Part shown: one piece after another, positions 26,252 to 34,246 of the stretch
How the letters are laid out: every line of letters begins with the position of its first letter
Numbering within the stretch: the first letter of the stretch is position 1
NCBI GenBank assembly: GCA_965208395.1
Contig: CBDBON010000003.1
Location: forward strand, 496,001-560,000
Direction of reading: 5' to 3'
Length of the DNA: 64,000 bases
DNA from: CBDBON01 sp965208395
GTDB lineage: Bacteria > Chloroflexota > Dehalococcoidia > Lucifugimonadales > CBDBON01
Translations under genes and position numbers: made by a program
The notes under the pieces: generated by a model
What the model saw: only the letters and a program-made list of their open reading frames with translations
Told to the model about the DNA's origin: nothing
Databases searched by the model: none

Positions 26252-27811
26252 CTAGCTGACACAGTTTCCCTTGATGAAGTCGGCTGCCCGCTCCGCCATG
26301 GCAATGACCGTGAGGTTGAGGTTTGCCCGGACCGTGTCGGGCATGATCGAGGCGTCTACTATTCGCAGTCCGTCCACGCCGTAGACCCGTCCGTACTGGT
26401 CCACTACGGCCAGAGAGTCACTCGAAGGACCCATCTTACAGGTGCTCGACACGTGATGTGCGGTGACTACCTCCCGCTTCATCCAGGAATCGAGGGCGTC
26501 ATCGCTGTTTAGCACGTCGTCCGATGGCGCGAACCGCTCCTGGATCACTTGGTCGAACGCCTCGTGGTTGAATAGGTCGGCGCACACCCTGAGACCTTCG
26601 CGCAGCCGTGCCGTATCGAAGGGATCGTCCAGAAGATTGAAGTCGAGATATGGCGGTTGTCTGGGATCGTTGGACTCGATTCGCAGCTCGCCCTGGCTCA
26701 AGGCCAAATACAGGCATAGGCTCACGCCCACCCCTACCGGATCTGCATGATCCAACCCTCTCATGGGCCTCTCTGCCGAGTAGTTGCCCATGTATATGAC
26801 GAGGTCGTTCTTGAAGGGCGAGCCGGAGGCCGTGAACCGCAGCGTGACCGTTCCCGTCGTGACCTGGTCGGTGTTTAAAGGCAGACCCTCACGGGTACGC
26901 CAGGACATTGGCACGTCCGGATGGTCTCGAAGATTGCGACCAACTCCGGGGAGGTCCTGGACGATCGGTATGTCCAACTGCCGCAGCCGGTCCGCGGGAC
27001 CGATGCCCGACAGGGCGAGGATGTGCGGTGATCCTATGGCGCCGGCACAGAGTATGATCTCATCGCCGTAGACGGAGTAGTCCTCATCGCTGTCGAATAC
27101 ACGCAGTCCTATCGCCCTGTGCTCATCCCAGATTATCCGGAGCACAAGGGAGTCAGGCCTGATTGTCAGTCCCGGTCGATGTCGAGCAGCGCCGAGGTAG
27201 CCTATCGCCGTGCTCACTCGCACGCGGTCGTCGATGTTGAAAGGCAGGGGCCCCACTCCCGTGGAGCCTGGCAGATTGTGGTCCGGGCAGTCGGGGAACC
27301 CGGCGTCTCGGCACGCAATGTAGAACGCGTGCTGGTGGGGGCCCCACTCATCAGGCGGGTACCTTCGGCAGCTGATGGGGCCGTCCGAACCATGGAATTC
27401 GCCTGTGAAATCCCGGTCCGCTTCCAGCTTTAGCAGGTATGGGAGTATCTTTTCAAACCGCCATTCGGGGTTTCCCCACTCCGCCCATCGGTCGAAGTCC
27501 TCCGGCATACCCCGCAGGAACTGAGCGTCGTTGACGGCGCTGGAGCCCCCGGTGACCTTGCCTCGAGGGATGTCTATCTCGGCCTCATCCGTGGCCCTTG
27601 CTCTGAAGCGCCACATGTGCACGCTATCCCAGATAGCCGTCCCGGTCCCGTGGGCGTACCTCAAAGATCCAGGCATGCGCTCCGGGGAGGGATAGTCCCC
27701 ACCTGCTTCGAGGAGCAGGACCGACCGTTGAGGGTCTTCCGATAGACGGGCCGCAAGGACCGCGCCCGCCGAGCCTGCCCCGACGATAATGTGATCGTAT
27801 CTCTTGCTCAT
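26252..27811 (-). CDS. GMC family oxidoreductase
   Basis: A 519-residue FAD enzyme of the glucose-methanol-choline group. The N-terminus YDHIIVGAGSAGAVLAARL is the FAD motif and GGSSAVNDAQFLRG is GMC signature 1. GAIGSPHILALSGIG is signature 2. The C-terminal HVSSTCKMG followed by GVDGLRIVDASIMP carries the catalytic-His region. Such enzymes oxidise alcohols to aldehydes or ketones. The start is 10 bases after the stop of the sulfatase-fold gene, so the two are probably one operon. The 236 bases to the next gene contain nothing recognisable. Confidence 0.93.
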   Translation of the reverse strand: MSKRYDHIIVGAGSAGAVLAARLSEDPQRSVLLLEAGGDYPSPERMPGSLRYAHGTGTAIWDSVHMWRFRARATDEAEIDIPRGKVTGGSSAVNDAQFLRGMPEDFDRWAEWGNPEWRFEKILPYLLKLEADRDFTGEFHGSDGPISCRRYPPDEWGPHQHAFYIACRDAGFPDCPDHNLPGSTGVGPLPFNIDDRVRVSTAIGYLGAARHRPGLTIRPDSLVLRIIWDEHRAIGLRVFDSDEDYSVYGDEIILCAGAIGSPHILALSGIGPADRLRQLDIPIVQDLPGVGRNLRDHPDVPMSWRTREGLPLNTDQVTTGTVTLRFTASGSPFKNDLVIYMGNYSAERPMRGLDHADPVGVGVSLCLYLALSQGELRIESNDPRQPPYLDFNLLDDPFDTARLREGLRVCADLFNHEAFDQVIQERFAPSDDVLNSDDALDSWMKREVVTAHHVSSTCKMGPSSDSLAVVDQYGRVYGVDGLRIVDASIMPDTVRANLNLTVIAMAERAADFIKGNCVS

Positions 27812-27821
27812 CGCGCCCCGT

Positions 27822-29215
27822 CTAAAGACGCAGCTCCAATCTGGGTCTCAGCAGGCGGTCTGGCACTTTGGTTTCGCGCATAAACTCGACCAAGAGTCGA
27901 TGGATATCTTGGGCTACGTCCGTGTGTCTGTAGATCACATTGTCGAGCTGTTGGGGATCGGATGCCAGATTGTACAGCTGAGACACTCCTGGGGAAGGAC
28001 TGTACAGCAGGCTCCAATGTCCCGCAGTCACGGTCGTGACCGGAGGGTCCTTGAGATCACGGAGGAAGTTGTCCACCGATTGGACCGTGTCGCCCGGATT
28101 GGCGAATGGGATGCTGCTGACAACATAGTCACGTCCTGATCGTGTGGCGTCGCCGAGGGCGGACGCAAGTGAGCGGCCCTGGACGAAGTCCGGGATGGCC
28201 AGACCCAGAAGATCAAGCACTGTGGGCATCACGTCGATTGCTGAACTCAGCCCACTATACACGCCGGGAGATACCCCAGGGACACAGAACAGAAGGGGCA
28301 GATGAACGATCTCTTCGAAGAGAGGAGAGTAGCTCCACTGCGAACCCGCTTCGTCGTATGGCCGGAGGGTTCCGTCAGGGTAACTGTCGGAACTCATCTT
28401 GCCGAAGAGGCCTCCATGCTCCCCGAAGTAGAAGCCATGGTCTGTGGTGAAGATGATCGCAGTCTTGTCCAGCAGGCCCATGTTCTCCACGGACTTCAGC
28501 AGGAAGCCGATCCACGTGTCGACCATGGTGATCTCGCCGCAGTAGGTGGCGTGCCCTTTGCGAAGCTGCGCCTCTGTGTAGCCTGGCACATCATGCCAAT
28601 TGCCGTAGAGTGGAAGCACCAGCTCGCCGTCGTACTCAGGCAGGTACATCTCAGTGTAGTAGGACGGGGCATCCCAGGGTTCGTGTGGGTCCCATGTGTC
28701 CACATACAGAAAGAAGTCCTCCTTGTAGTGGCGTTCCAGCCAATGGAAGCAGTCATGAATGTCTTGGGCGCATTCCTGTCCGATTCATGGCGCCATCTAT
28801 CCCTGATATCCAATGCCTCGTTGTGATAGCCGGGCTCCGGTATCAGCGACCACAGTGTGTCTTGCCCGCTGTTCATGAAGAAAGTCTGGAAGCCGCGGTC
28901 GTAGTTCATTCCATCCCTGAGGTAGTAGGGCGTGTCGACCGACGCCGCCGTGTGGAGACCATGTTCGGCCAGTATCTCCGCAAGGGTGGTCACGCCCGCG
29001 GGTAGAGCCTCCCACCCCATGAAGGACATCGTCCAGCGTCCCGTCTGATGATCCGCCCGAGTCGGCATGGTGGGGAATCCAGCGGAGTAGTGACGGTCGA
29101 ACCTGACGGACTTGGCGGCCAGAGCATCCAGAGAAGGGGTTCGAATCGTCCTATTGCCGTATGCACCTATATGGTCCCTACGAAAAGTGTCAGATACTAC
29201 CCAGATGACATTCAT
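27822..29215 (-). pseudogene. sulfatase-fold (alkaline phosphatase superfamily) gene broken by a frameshift
   Basis: Two overlapping frames together give one sulfatase-fold protein. The N-part, from ATG 29213-29215 (AGGAGGAGG upstream), reads MNVIWVVSDTFRRDHIGAYG and covers the first 147 residues. The C-part resumes in another frame with HDCFHWLERHYKEDFFLYVD, then WDPHEPW and FTTDHGFYFGEHGG, the second metal-binding block. The shift, one base missing or two extra, lies near 28766-28774. The formylglycine motif C/S-x-P-S-R is T-M-P-T-R (Thr49), so this copy could not be activated as a standard sulfatase even when intact. Either a recent mutation or an assembly error could explain the frameshift. 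Confidence 0.85.
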
Positions 29216-29337
29216 CTTCGTCCTCCTCCTGGACCTCCACGAACCCCGGTCCACCGCCACCTTGATGCCCAGATTGCGGCCCGTCACGGTAGTGCGACAA
29301 CTTGAAGTCGGGTGTTATTGTATGCGGGCCTAGGTGG

Positions 29338-29391
29338 TGTCAATGCTAAGTTAGATTTGACCCTTTTCCGCTAAGTTAGAACTGACCCACC
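29338..29391 (+). repeat. left terminal repeat of the IS21 element
   Basis: It starts TGTCAATGCTAAG and contains TTGACCC and then CTGACCCACC, two internal repeat units about 28 bases apart. It matches the right end in inverse orientation. Confidence 0.9.
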
Positions 29392-29439
29392 TTGTCGTTA
29401 AGTCGCCTCCTTTCTGGCAAGCAAGAGTGCCTGTTGGAT

Positions 29440-30243
29440 TTAGACGTCGCCGGAGCTAGCGGCTTCAGGCGATGTCGATAGCAGTTGATGGGAGGCGAAG
29501 AGTCCGGCCTGCCTCTTGCCTTTAAGCCGGTAGCTCTCGCCTCGGATGTTGAGGACGTGGCTGTGGTGCAGCAGCCGGTCCAGGATGGCCGAGGCGATGA
29601 CGGTATCGCCCAGAAGCTCACCCCACTCGGCGAAGCCCTTGTTGGAGGTGAGGATGATGCTGCCCCGCTCATAGCGAGCCGACACCAGGGTGAAGAAGGC
29701 GGTGGAGGCGTCCCGGTCGTAAGGCCAGATGCCGAACTCGTCCACGATGAGTAGCTTGGGCGACAGGTAGACCCGCATGCGCCGTTGGAGGTTGTTCTCC
29801 ACCCTGGCCTTCCTCAGGTCCTCCATCAGGTCGTAGGCTCGGACGAAGTAGGCCCCCTGGCTCTTCTCGATGGCCTTGAGCGCTAGGGCCACCGCCAGAT
29901 GGGTCTTGCCCACACCTGGCGGTCCCAGGAGCAGCAGGTTGGTGGCTTCAGCGACGAAGGACAGGCCGGCCAGTTCCCGCACCTGTCGCTCGTCGATGGA
30001 GGGCTGGAACGAGAAGTCGAACTGCTCCAAGGTCCGGTGGAAGGGGAGGTGAGCCAGCTTCGTCCTGGTGGACATGTACCGCTCCTTCCGGGCGGCCACT
30101 TCCACGCCGAGTAGCTCTGCCAGCATCTCGGGGTAGGTCAGTTTCTTGGTGGCCGCAGCGTCCAGGGAGTTGTCCAGGGCTTCGACGGCCTGCTTGAGGC
30201 CCAGCGTCTCCAGGTGCTGGCGAGCCTGTTCCAGCGCGATCAT
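29440..30243 (-). CDS. istB: IS21 transposition helper ATPase IstB
   Basis: A 267-residue AAA+ ATPase that assists IstA in target choice and strand transfer. The Walker A motif is LLGPPGVGKTH, Walker B is LLIVDEFG, and the N-terminal IstB_IS21-specific region LAELLGVEVAARKERY is intact. Its ATG overlaps the istA stop as ATGA, the usual coupling in this family. Full length; no damage seen. Confidence 0.96.
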   Translation of the reverse strand: MIALEQARQHLETLGLKQAVEALDNSLDAAATKKLTYPEMLAELLGVEVAARKERYMSTRTKLAHLPFHRTLEQFDFSFQPSIDERQVRELAGLSFVAEATNLLLLGPPGVGKTHLAVALALKAIEKSQGAYFVRAYDLMEDLRKARVENNLQRRMRVYLSPKLLIVDEFGIWPYDRDASTAFFTLVSARYERGSIILTSNKGFAEWGELLGDTVIASAILDRLLHHSHVLNIRGESYRLKGKRQAGLFASHQLLSTSPEAASSGDV

Positions 30244-31457
30244 CGCCCACCTCCCACCGCTGCCAACTCGTACACCTCCAGGGAGCGGCGCTCCACTTGG
30301 CCCACAGGGATCTGCACCGCCACGGCTTCCTTACGAGGACGATCATCGCCGCCGGGCAGTCCGTCCCACTGGCCCGGCAGTGTGAGGCGCTGACCGGTCC
30401 GCTGGGCTTGGGGATGCACCGCCAGCCGCACGTCGCCCGACCAGACCTCCACCGTACCGGCCCGCACACCCACCTGGACCGTCGAACCCGCCCAGCTCCA
30501 GGGCACGCCGTAGCGAGACCTCTCCCAGTGGACGTAGCCGTCCCTGGCCACCTTCCGCTCCTCCCGCATGTAGGGCGCAAGGCCCGAACGCGGCGGCAGG
30601 CTGCCCAGGTGGGCGAGCTCCTCAGCCAGCATCTCTCGGGGGACCCGGTGCGTCGTCCCATGGACTCGCCGATTGGCCACCGCATCGCACCACTCCAGGG
30701 CCTGGCGGTTCATGTCTGCGTCGTCGGTGAAGCGGACACCGGGCCACAGGTTGCCCCGGACGTACTTCACGCCGCTCTCCACCTTGCCCTTCGTCTGCGC
30801 TCGGTAGGGTCGGCACAGACGGAGGTCGAAGCCCATTCGCAGTGAGAAGTCCAGCATCCGGCTGTTCCACTCCGGCCTGCCCTCCCTGTCACGCCCCAGG
30901 ACCACCACCTTGGCGTTGTCGTACAGGCAGCGGCGGGGAACACCACCGAAGTACTCGAAGGCGTTCAGATGGCACCTGATGAAGGTCGCCACGTCGGCGC
31001 GCCGGACGAACTCCACGTAGATGGTCCGAGACCAGCTCAGCACCATCACGAAGGCCCAGACCCGGTGCTTGCGCCCGTCCTCTCCGACATAGGCGAAGCT
31101 GCCCCAGTCCACCTGTGCCTGCTCGCCTGGCGCCGTCTCGAACCGCACCGTCGCACGGGGCTGACGCGGCCGACGCCGAGGCCGCACGTAGTTGGTCAGC
31201 GTCGGATAGCTGCCGTCGTAGCCCAACTCCCGGATCTCCCGCAGCAGCACCACGCAGTTGTCCACTCCCGCCGACAGCCGACCATCTATGTGACCCTTGT
31301 ATGGGTCCAGCTTCGACCCCTGCTTCTCTCGCCGCTTGGCCTTGGGCACCTCGTCGGAGCGCACGTACTTGCGCACGGTGTTCCGGGAAATCCCCAACTC
31401 CCTCGATATCCCTCGGATCGAGCTTCCATCGCCCTTCAACTCGTATAACTCTCTCAC
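30240..31457 (-). CDS. istA: IS21 transposase IstA
   Basis: A DDE-type transposase of about 405 residues. An N-terminal helix-turn-helix (GISRELGISRNTVRKYVR) is followed by the rve catalytic core: QVDWGSF, then YDNAK, then KGKVES, giving D-D-E. A C-terminal Mu-like beta domain closes it. The GTG at 31455-31457 is favoured because AGGAGG lies 7 bases before it; an ATG at 31473-31475 would add six residues and cover that ribosome site. Intact, so the element may be active. Confidence 0.94.
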   Translation of the reverse strand: MRELYELKGDGSSIRGISRELGISRNTVRKYVRSDEVPKAKRREKQGSKLDPYKGHIDGRLSAGVDNCVVLLREIRELGYDGSYPTLTNYVRPRRRPRQPRATVRFETAPGEQAQVDWGSFAYVGEDGRKHRVWAFVMVLSWSRTIYVEFVRRADVATFIRCHLNAFEYFGGVPRRCLYDNAKVVVLGRDREGRPEWNSRMLDFSLRMGFDLRLCRPYRAQTKGKVESGVKYVRGNLWPGVRFTDDADMNRQALEWCDAVANRRVHGTTHRVPREMLAEELAHLGSLPPRSGLAPYMREERKVARDGYVHWERSRYGVPWSWAGSTVQVGVRAGTVEVWSGDVRLAVHPQAQRTGQRLTLPGQWDGLPGGDDRPRKEAVAVQIPVGQVERRSLEVYELAAVGGGR

Positions 31458-31529
31458 TAACCCACCTCCTATCATTTGACTTGCTGCACCTCCTAATCGG
31501 TTTCCCGACGAAGATGCGTCCGCTATCGG

Positions 31530-31583
31530 GGTGGGTCAATTCCAAATTAGCGCTACTGGGTCAGTTTAGAGTTAGCACTAACA
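31530..31583 (-). repeat. right terminal repeat of the IS21 element
   Basis: Read on the minus strand it starts TGTTAGTGCTAAC and contains CTGACCC and then TTGACCCACC, matching the two internal units of the left end. Confidence 0.9.
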
Positions 31584-31636
31584 GTGGGAACTGTGATTCT
31601 ACAATCTAACTCAGCAACAGGCGATGAGGTGGCAGC

Positions 31637-32491
31637 ATGAGCAGCAAGCAGACTGAACGAAGGAAGACTACGATCCTCGACCTTCAAGGAATGAAGCGGC
31701 AGGGCCGGAAGATCACCATGTTGAGCATCTCGGACTACCCGATGGCCCTGATCGCCGACCGGGCCGGCCTCGACACTATTCTCGTCGGCGACTCTCTGGC
31801 CATGACCGTCCTGGGCTACGAGACAACCGTTTCCGTGACCCTGGAGGAGATGCTACACCACAGCAAGGCCGTGACGCGCGCAACTAAGTACGCCCATGTA
31901 GTCGGTGACATGCCGTTCATGTCGAACAACACCTCGGAGCGCGATGCCATCATCAACGCCGGGCGGTTCATGCAGGAAGCCGGCACCGACTCGGTGAAGG
32001 TCGAGGGTGGGGTCGACGCGGCACACATCGTCAGGGCGATCGTGAGAGCGGGGATGCCGGTCATGGGCCACGTTGGTCTAACGCCTCAGCACATCTCCCT
32101 GCTCGGAGGATACAAGGCCCAGGGTCGAGACGTGCAGACCGCGCGGCAGGTCATCGAAGACGCGCTGGCTGTCGAGGAAGCGGGAGCGTTCGCTGTCATC
32201 CTGGAGTGTGTGCCGGACCAGATCGCGAAGATCGTGACTGAACGCCTAGAGGTTCCCACCATCAGCTACGGCGCCGGTATCTACTGTGACGGACAGGGTC
32301 TGGTTGCCCACGATATCCTCGGCTTGTTCGATAGGTTCACTCCGAAATTTGTCAAGAAGTACGCGAATTTGAGTGAACAGATCTTGAGCGCCTTCGAGTC
32401 CTATGTCGGCGACGTCGCACGGGGAGAGTTTCCTACGGACGAACACTCCTACCACGTCAATCAAGAGGTTCTGGAGAAGGTTAGGGGGTAA
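31637..32491 (+). CDS. panB: 3-methyl-2-oxobutanoate hydroxymethyltransferase
   Basis: A 284-residue PanB-type TIM barrel that adds a hydroxymethyl group from methylenetetrahydrofolate to ketoisovalerate in pantothenate synthesis. Visible blocks are TILVGDSLAMTVLG, HVVGDMPFMS (metal Asp), GHVGLTPQHISLLGGYK and the C-terminal YGAGIYCDGQGLV. The last is slightly off the usual IGIGAGPxCDGQVLV, so a related substrate is possible. The start ATG has GGTGGCAGC before it. A -10-like TACAAT at 31600-31605 lies just outside the IS21 right end. No panC or panD is nearby. Confidence 0.9.
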   Translation: MSSKQTERRKTTILDLQGMKRQGRKITMLSISDYPMALIADRAGLDTILVGDSLAMTVLGYETTVSVTLEEMLHHSKAVTRATKYAHVVGDMPFMSNNTSERDAIINAGRFMQEAGTDSVKVEGGVDAAHIVRAIVRAGMPVMGHVGLTPQHISLLGGYKAQGRDVQTARQVIEDALAVEEAGAFAVILECVPDQIAKIVTERLEVPTISYGAGIYCDGQGLVAHDILGLFDRFTPKFVKKYANLSEQILSAFESYVGDVARGEFPTDEHSYHVNQEVLEKVRG

Positions 32492-32492
32492 G

Positions 32493-32742
32493 CTGCTACT
32501 AGGCGAAGTACGGATAACCCCAAAGGCCAAATCTGCCCTCGCAGACTCTGGGTGTAGTGCCACGCTGTTCCTCTCCCGGCATGAGTCAGGTGACTGGGGA
32601 GAGGTTGAAGCCAAAGTGGTGGCGGCGAACGAGTTCGCCATAGAGCACGGCAATACCATGCACCTGATCACGTCGCAGTATCGGCTCAACTCCGGCATCG
32701 TCCTGATGCTGAGCACCTCTTCAGACCAAGCTACAACTCTCG
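32493..32742 (+). other. in-frame segment resembling the RHxSGDWG plasmid-associated domain
   Basis: This segment lies directly after panB and in the same open frame as the following methyltransferase. It translates to a block with ITPKAKSAL, then FLSRHESGDWGEVE, then NEFAIEHG and a degenerate C-terminal strand VLMLSTSSDQATTLV. This matches the layout of a short uncharacterised family often found on plasmids and near phage genes, where RHxxGDWG and a final TEADRxxTTVLLP block are conserved; that family assignment is from memory. No ATG or GTG with a ribosome site opens it; the only early starts are a CTG at about 32490 or an ATG inside panB (32403). It may be a decayed gene or a fused N-terminus. 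Confidence 0.5.
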
Positions 32743-33446
32743 TGCATCTCTCATCCGAACAAACAACTCACTACGTCAATGCGGTCGAGGGGTATGCAAG
32801 GTGGGCCGAGACCTACGATCTGGTTCTGAATCCTCTGATCGCCGCAGAAGGTCCTCGGGTGCAGGCCATCTTCAATGAGGTGCCGATGCGTACAGCAATA
32901 GACGTAGGCGCCGGAACAGGTCGCCACGCGATTGTCCTGGCGCGCCGAGGTGTGGCCGTGACCGCAGTGGACCCGTCACCCGCGATGATGGCCGTCGCAC
33001 GTGAGAGTGCGATCCGTGCCGGTCTTGAGGTCGACTTCCGTATAGGCAGCCTCGACGATCGGCTGCCCGCGGATGATGACCAGTTCGATTTTCTAGTATG
33101 TGCCCTGACCCTGTCTCACATTCCAGACATAGATCATGCCGTTAGGGAGTGCGCCAGGGTCGTGAGGACGGGAGGCTCGATCTTGATTTCAGACATACAC
33201 CCGGACGTAGCCAACGGCCTGGGTTGGACGGCCAAGCTCAGAAGCCCGGGCGCGACGTACAATCTGCCGTTCGCGGGTCACACCCGCTCAGACTATCTCA
33301 GTTCGATAACCGCGGCTGGTTGTTCGATCACGAGCCTTGAGGAAGTTCCTGTTGGAGACGCGCCAATCGGGACTATGATCGAATCGTCTCGGCAGGAGTT
33401 CCGCAACAGGAAATACTGCCTCATAGTGGTGGCGAGAAAGACGTAG
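32706..33446 (+). CDS. class I SAM-dependent methyltransferase
   Basis: A Rossmann-type methyltransferase of about 246 residues. The SAM-binding motif I is AIDVGAGTGRHAIVLARRG, followed by VTAVDPSPAMM (acidic ribose ligand), and a later motif VCALTLSHIPD. It resembles ubiquinone/menaquinone-type and small-molecule O- or C-methyltransferases; the target is unknown. The start is uncertain: ATG 32706 is used because methyltransferase homology begins soon after, but no ribosome site precedes it, and the frame stays open back through an RHxSGDWG-like segment to ATG 32403 inside panB. ATG 32658 is another choice. Confidence 0.8.
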   Translation: MLSTSSDQATTLVHLSSEQTTHYVNAVEGYARWAETYDLVLNPLIAAEGPRVQAIFNEVPMRTAIDVGAGTGRHAIVLARRGVAVTAVDPSPAMMAVARESAIRAGLEVDFRIGSLDDRLPADDDQFDFLVCALTLSHIPDIDHAVRECARVVRTGGSILISDIHPDVANGLGWTAKLRSPGATYNLPFAGHTRSDYLSSITAAGCSITSLEEVPVGDAPIGTMIESSRQEFRNRKYCLIVVARKT

Positions 33447-33471
33447 GTCCTCTGGTCGGACGACAATTTAC

Positions 33472-33909
33472 TCAGATTGGACGCAGGGGATGCTGCCACC
33501 GGAGAGTCGGGAACCGCGCGAAGTCTGAGTCAGTCGATACTATCGTACATCCATGCTCCACGGCGACCGCCGCGTGCTGGGCGTCAGCGACCAGCTTACC
33601 CGTGGCCCCGGATTCCCGGCATAGACGCTCGAAGATAGCCATGTGGTCAGGTCCCGGCCCGACCACGCGCGCGGTCGGCCGCTCCACCAGCGAAGACACG
33701 AAAGCAAACGCATTGTCGAGAGTCGAAGGCGGATCGAAGACTCGGGCGTTGGTCGTGAGACGGACGAAGGCGCCAAGAACAAGGACCGAAAGCGCAAACG
33801 GCTCCGCACCGGTTGCCGTACGGGTCATCCAATCTGCGTATCGAGGATGTTCGGGTGTCGAGTCCTCGACGTGCGCGTAGATCAGAACATTGACGTCTGG
33901 GAGCAACAA
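33472..33909 (-). CDS. vapC: VapC-type PIN-domain toxin
   Basis: A 145-residue PIN-domain ribonuclease. The acidic residues expected at the metal site are present: PDVNVLIYAH (Asp5), then VADAQHAAVAVEHG, then STDSDFARFP. The TTG start at 33907-33909 begins 6 bases after the antitoxin stop, so translation is coupled. Partner is the ribbon-helix-helix protein directly upstream. PIN toxins cut RNA when not bound by antitoxin. Confidence 0.9.
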   Translation of the reverse strand: MLLPDVNVLIYAHVEDSTPEHPRYADWMTRTATGAEPFALSVLVLGAFVRLTTNARVFDPPSTLDNAFAFVSSLVERPTARVVGPGPDHMAIFERLCRESGATGKLVADAQHAAVAVEHGCTIVSTDSDFARFPTLRWQHPLRPI

Positions 33910-33915
33910 GTCGAG

Positions 33916-34164
33916 CTAGGGGCCGAACCGAGTCTCGTCGTCCACGGCGTCCAGCGCACGCGGCCGGTCGAGGTCGACGCCTGGACGCGGGCGGACTCCC
34001 CGCACGGTCACCAACCGGAACGGCGGCGGTTCCGTTGTCTCCCGCCTTTTCAGCGCGTCGTCCAAAGTTCTGGCGATGAACGCGCTCACGCTGATGTTGC
34101 GGGCGGACGCTTCCCGCCGCACCTGCCTGGCAAGCCGATCATCGAGTGAGATCGTCGTCCTCAT
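33916..34164 (-). CDS. vapB: VapB/CopG-type ribbon-helix-helix antitoxin
   Basis: An 82-residue protein with an N-terminal ribbon-helix-helix DNA-binding motif (MRTTISLDDRLARQVRREAS) and a Pro/Arg-rich tail that should wrap the toxin. It is expected to bind VapC and repress its own promoter. A truncated copy of its first 65 bases lies at 35597-35661 between the two CapA genes. Confidence 0.88.
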   Translation of the reverse strand: MRTTISLDDRLARQVRREASARNISVSAFIARTLDDALKRRETTEPPPFRLVTVRGVRPRPGVDLDRPRALDAVDDETRFGP

Positions 34165-34246
34165 GATGAAGAGAATAACATAAGTTCATCACTGCATCAA
34201 TATCGATCCCGGCGCCAGCTGCAGAAATGCCATCCACTCGTCACCT

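Larger units (their letters stand above)
29338..31583. mobile_element. IS21-family insertion sequence
   Basis: An intact 2246-bp element carrying istA and istB on the minus strand. The ends begin TG and end CA. The left 54 bases (29338-29391) and the inverted right 54 bases (31530-31583) match imperfectly; each holds two spaced copies of a GCTAA(x)nTGACCC unit, as expected for the multiple transposase-binding repeats of IS21. The 4-base GTGG at 29334-29337 recurs at 31584-31587 and is the likely target duplication. The element sits between the sulfatase-fold operon and panB and separates panB's -10-like TACAAT from its old upstream sequence. Confidence 0.94.
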
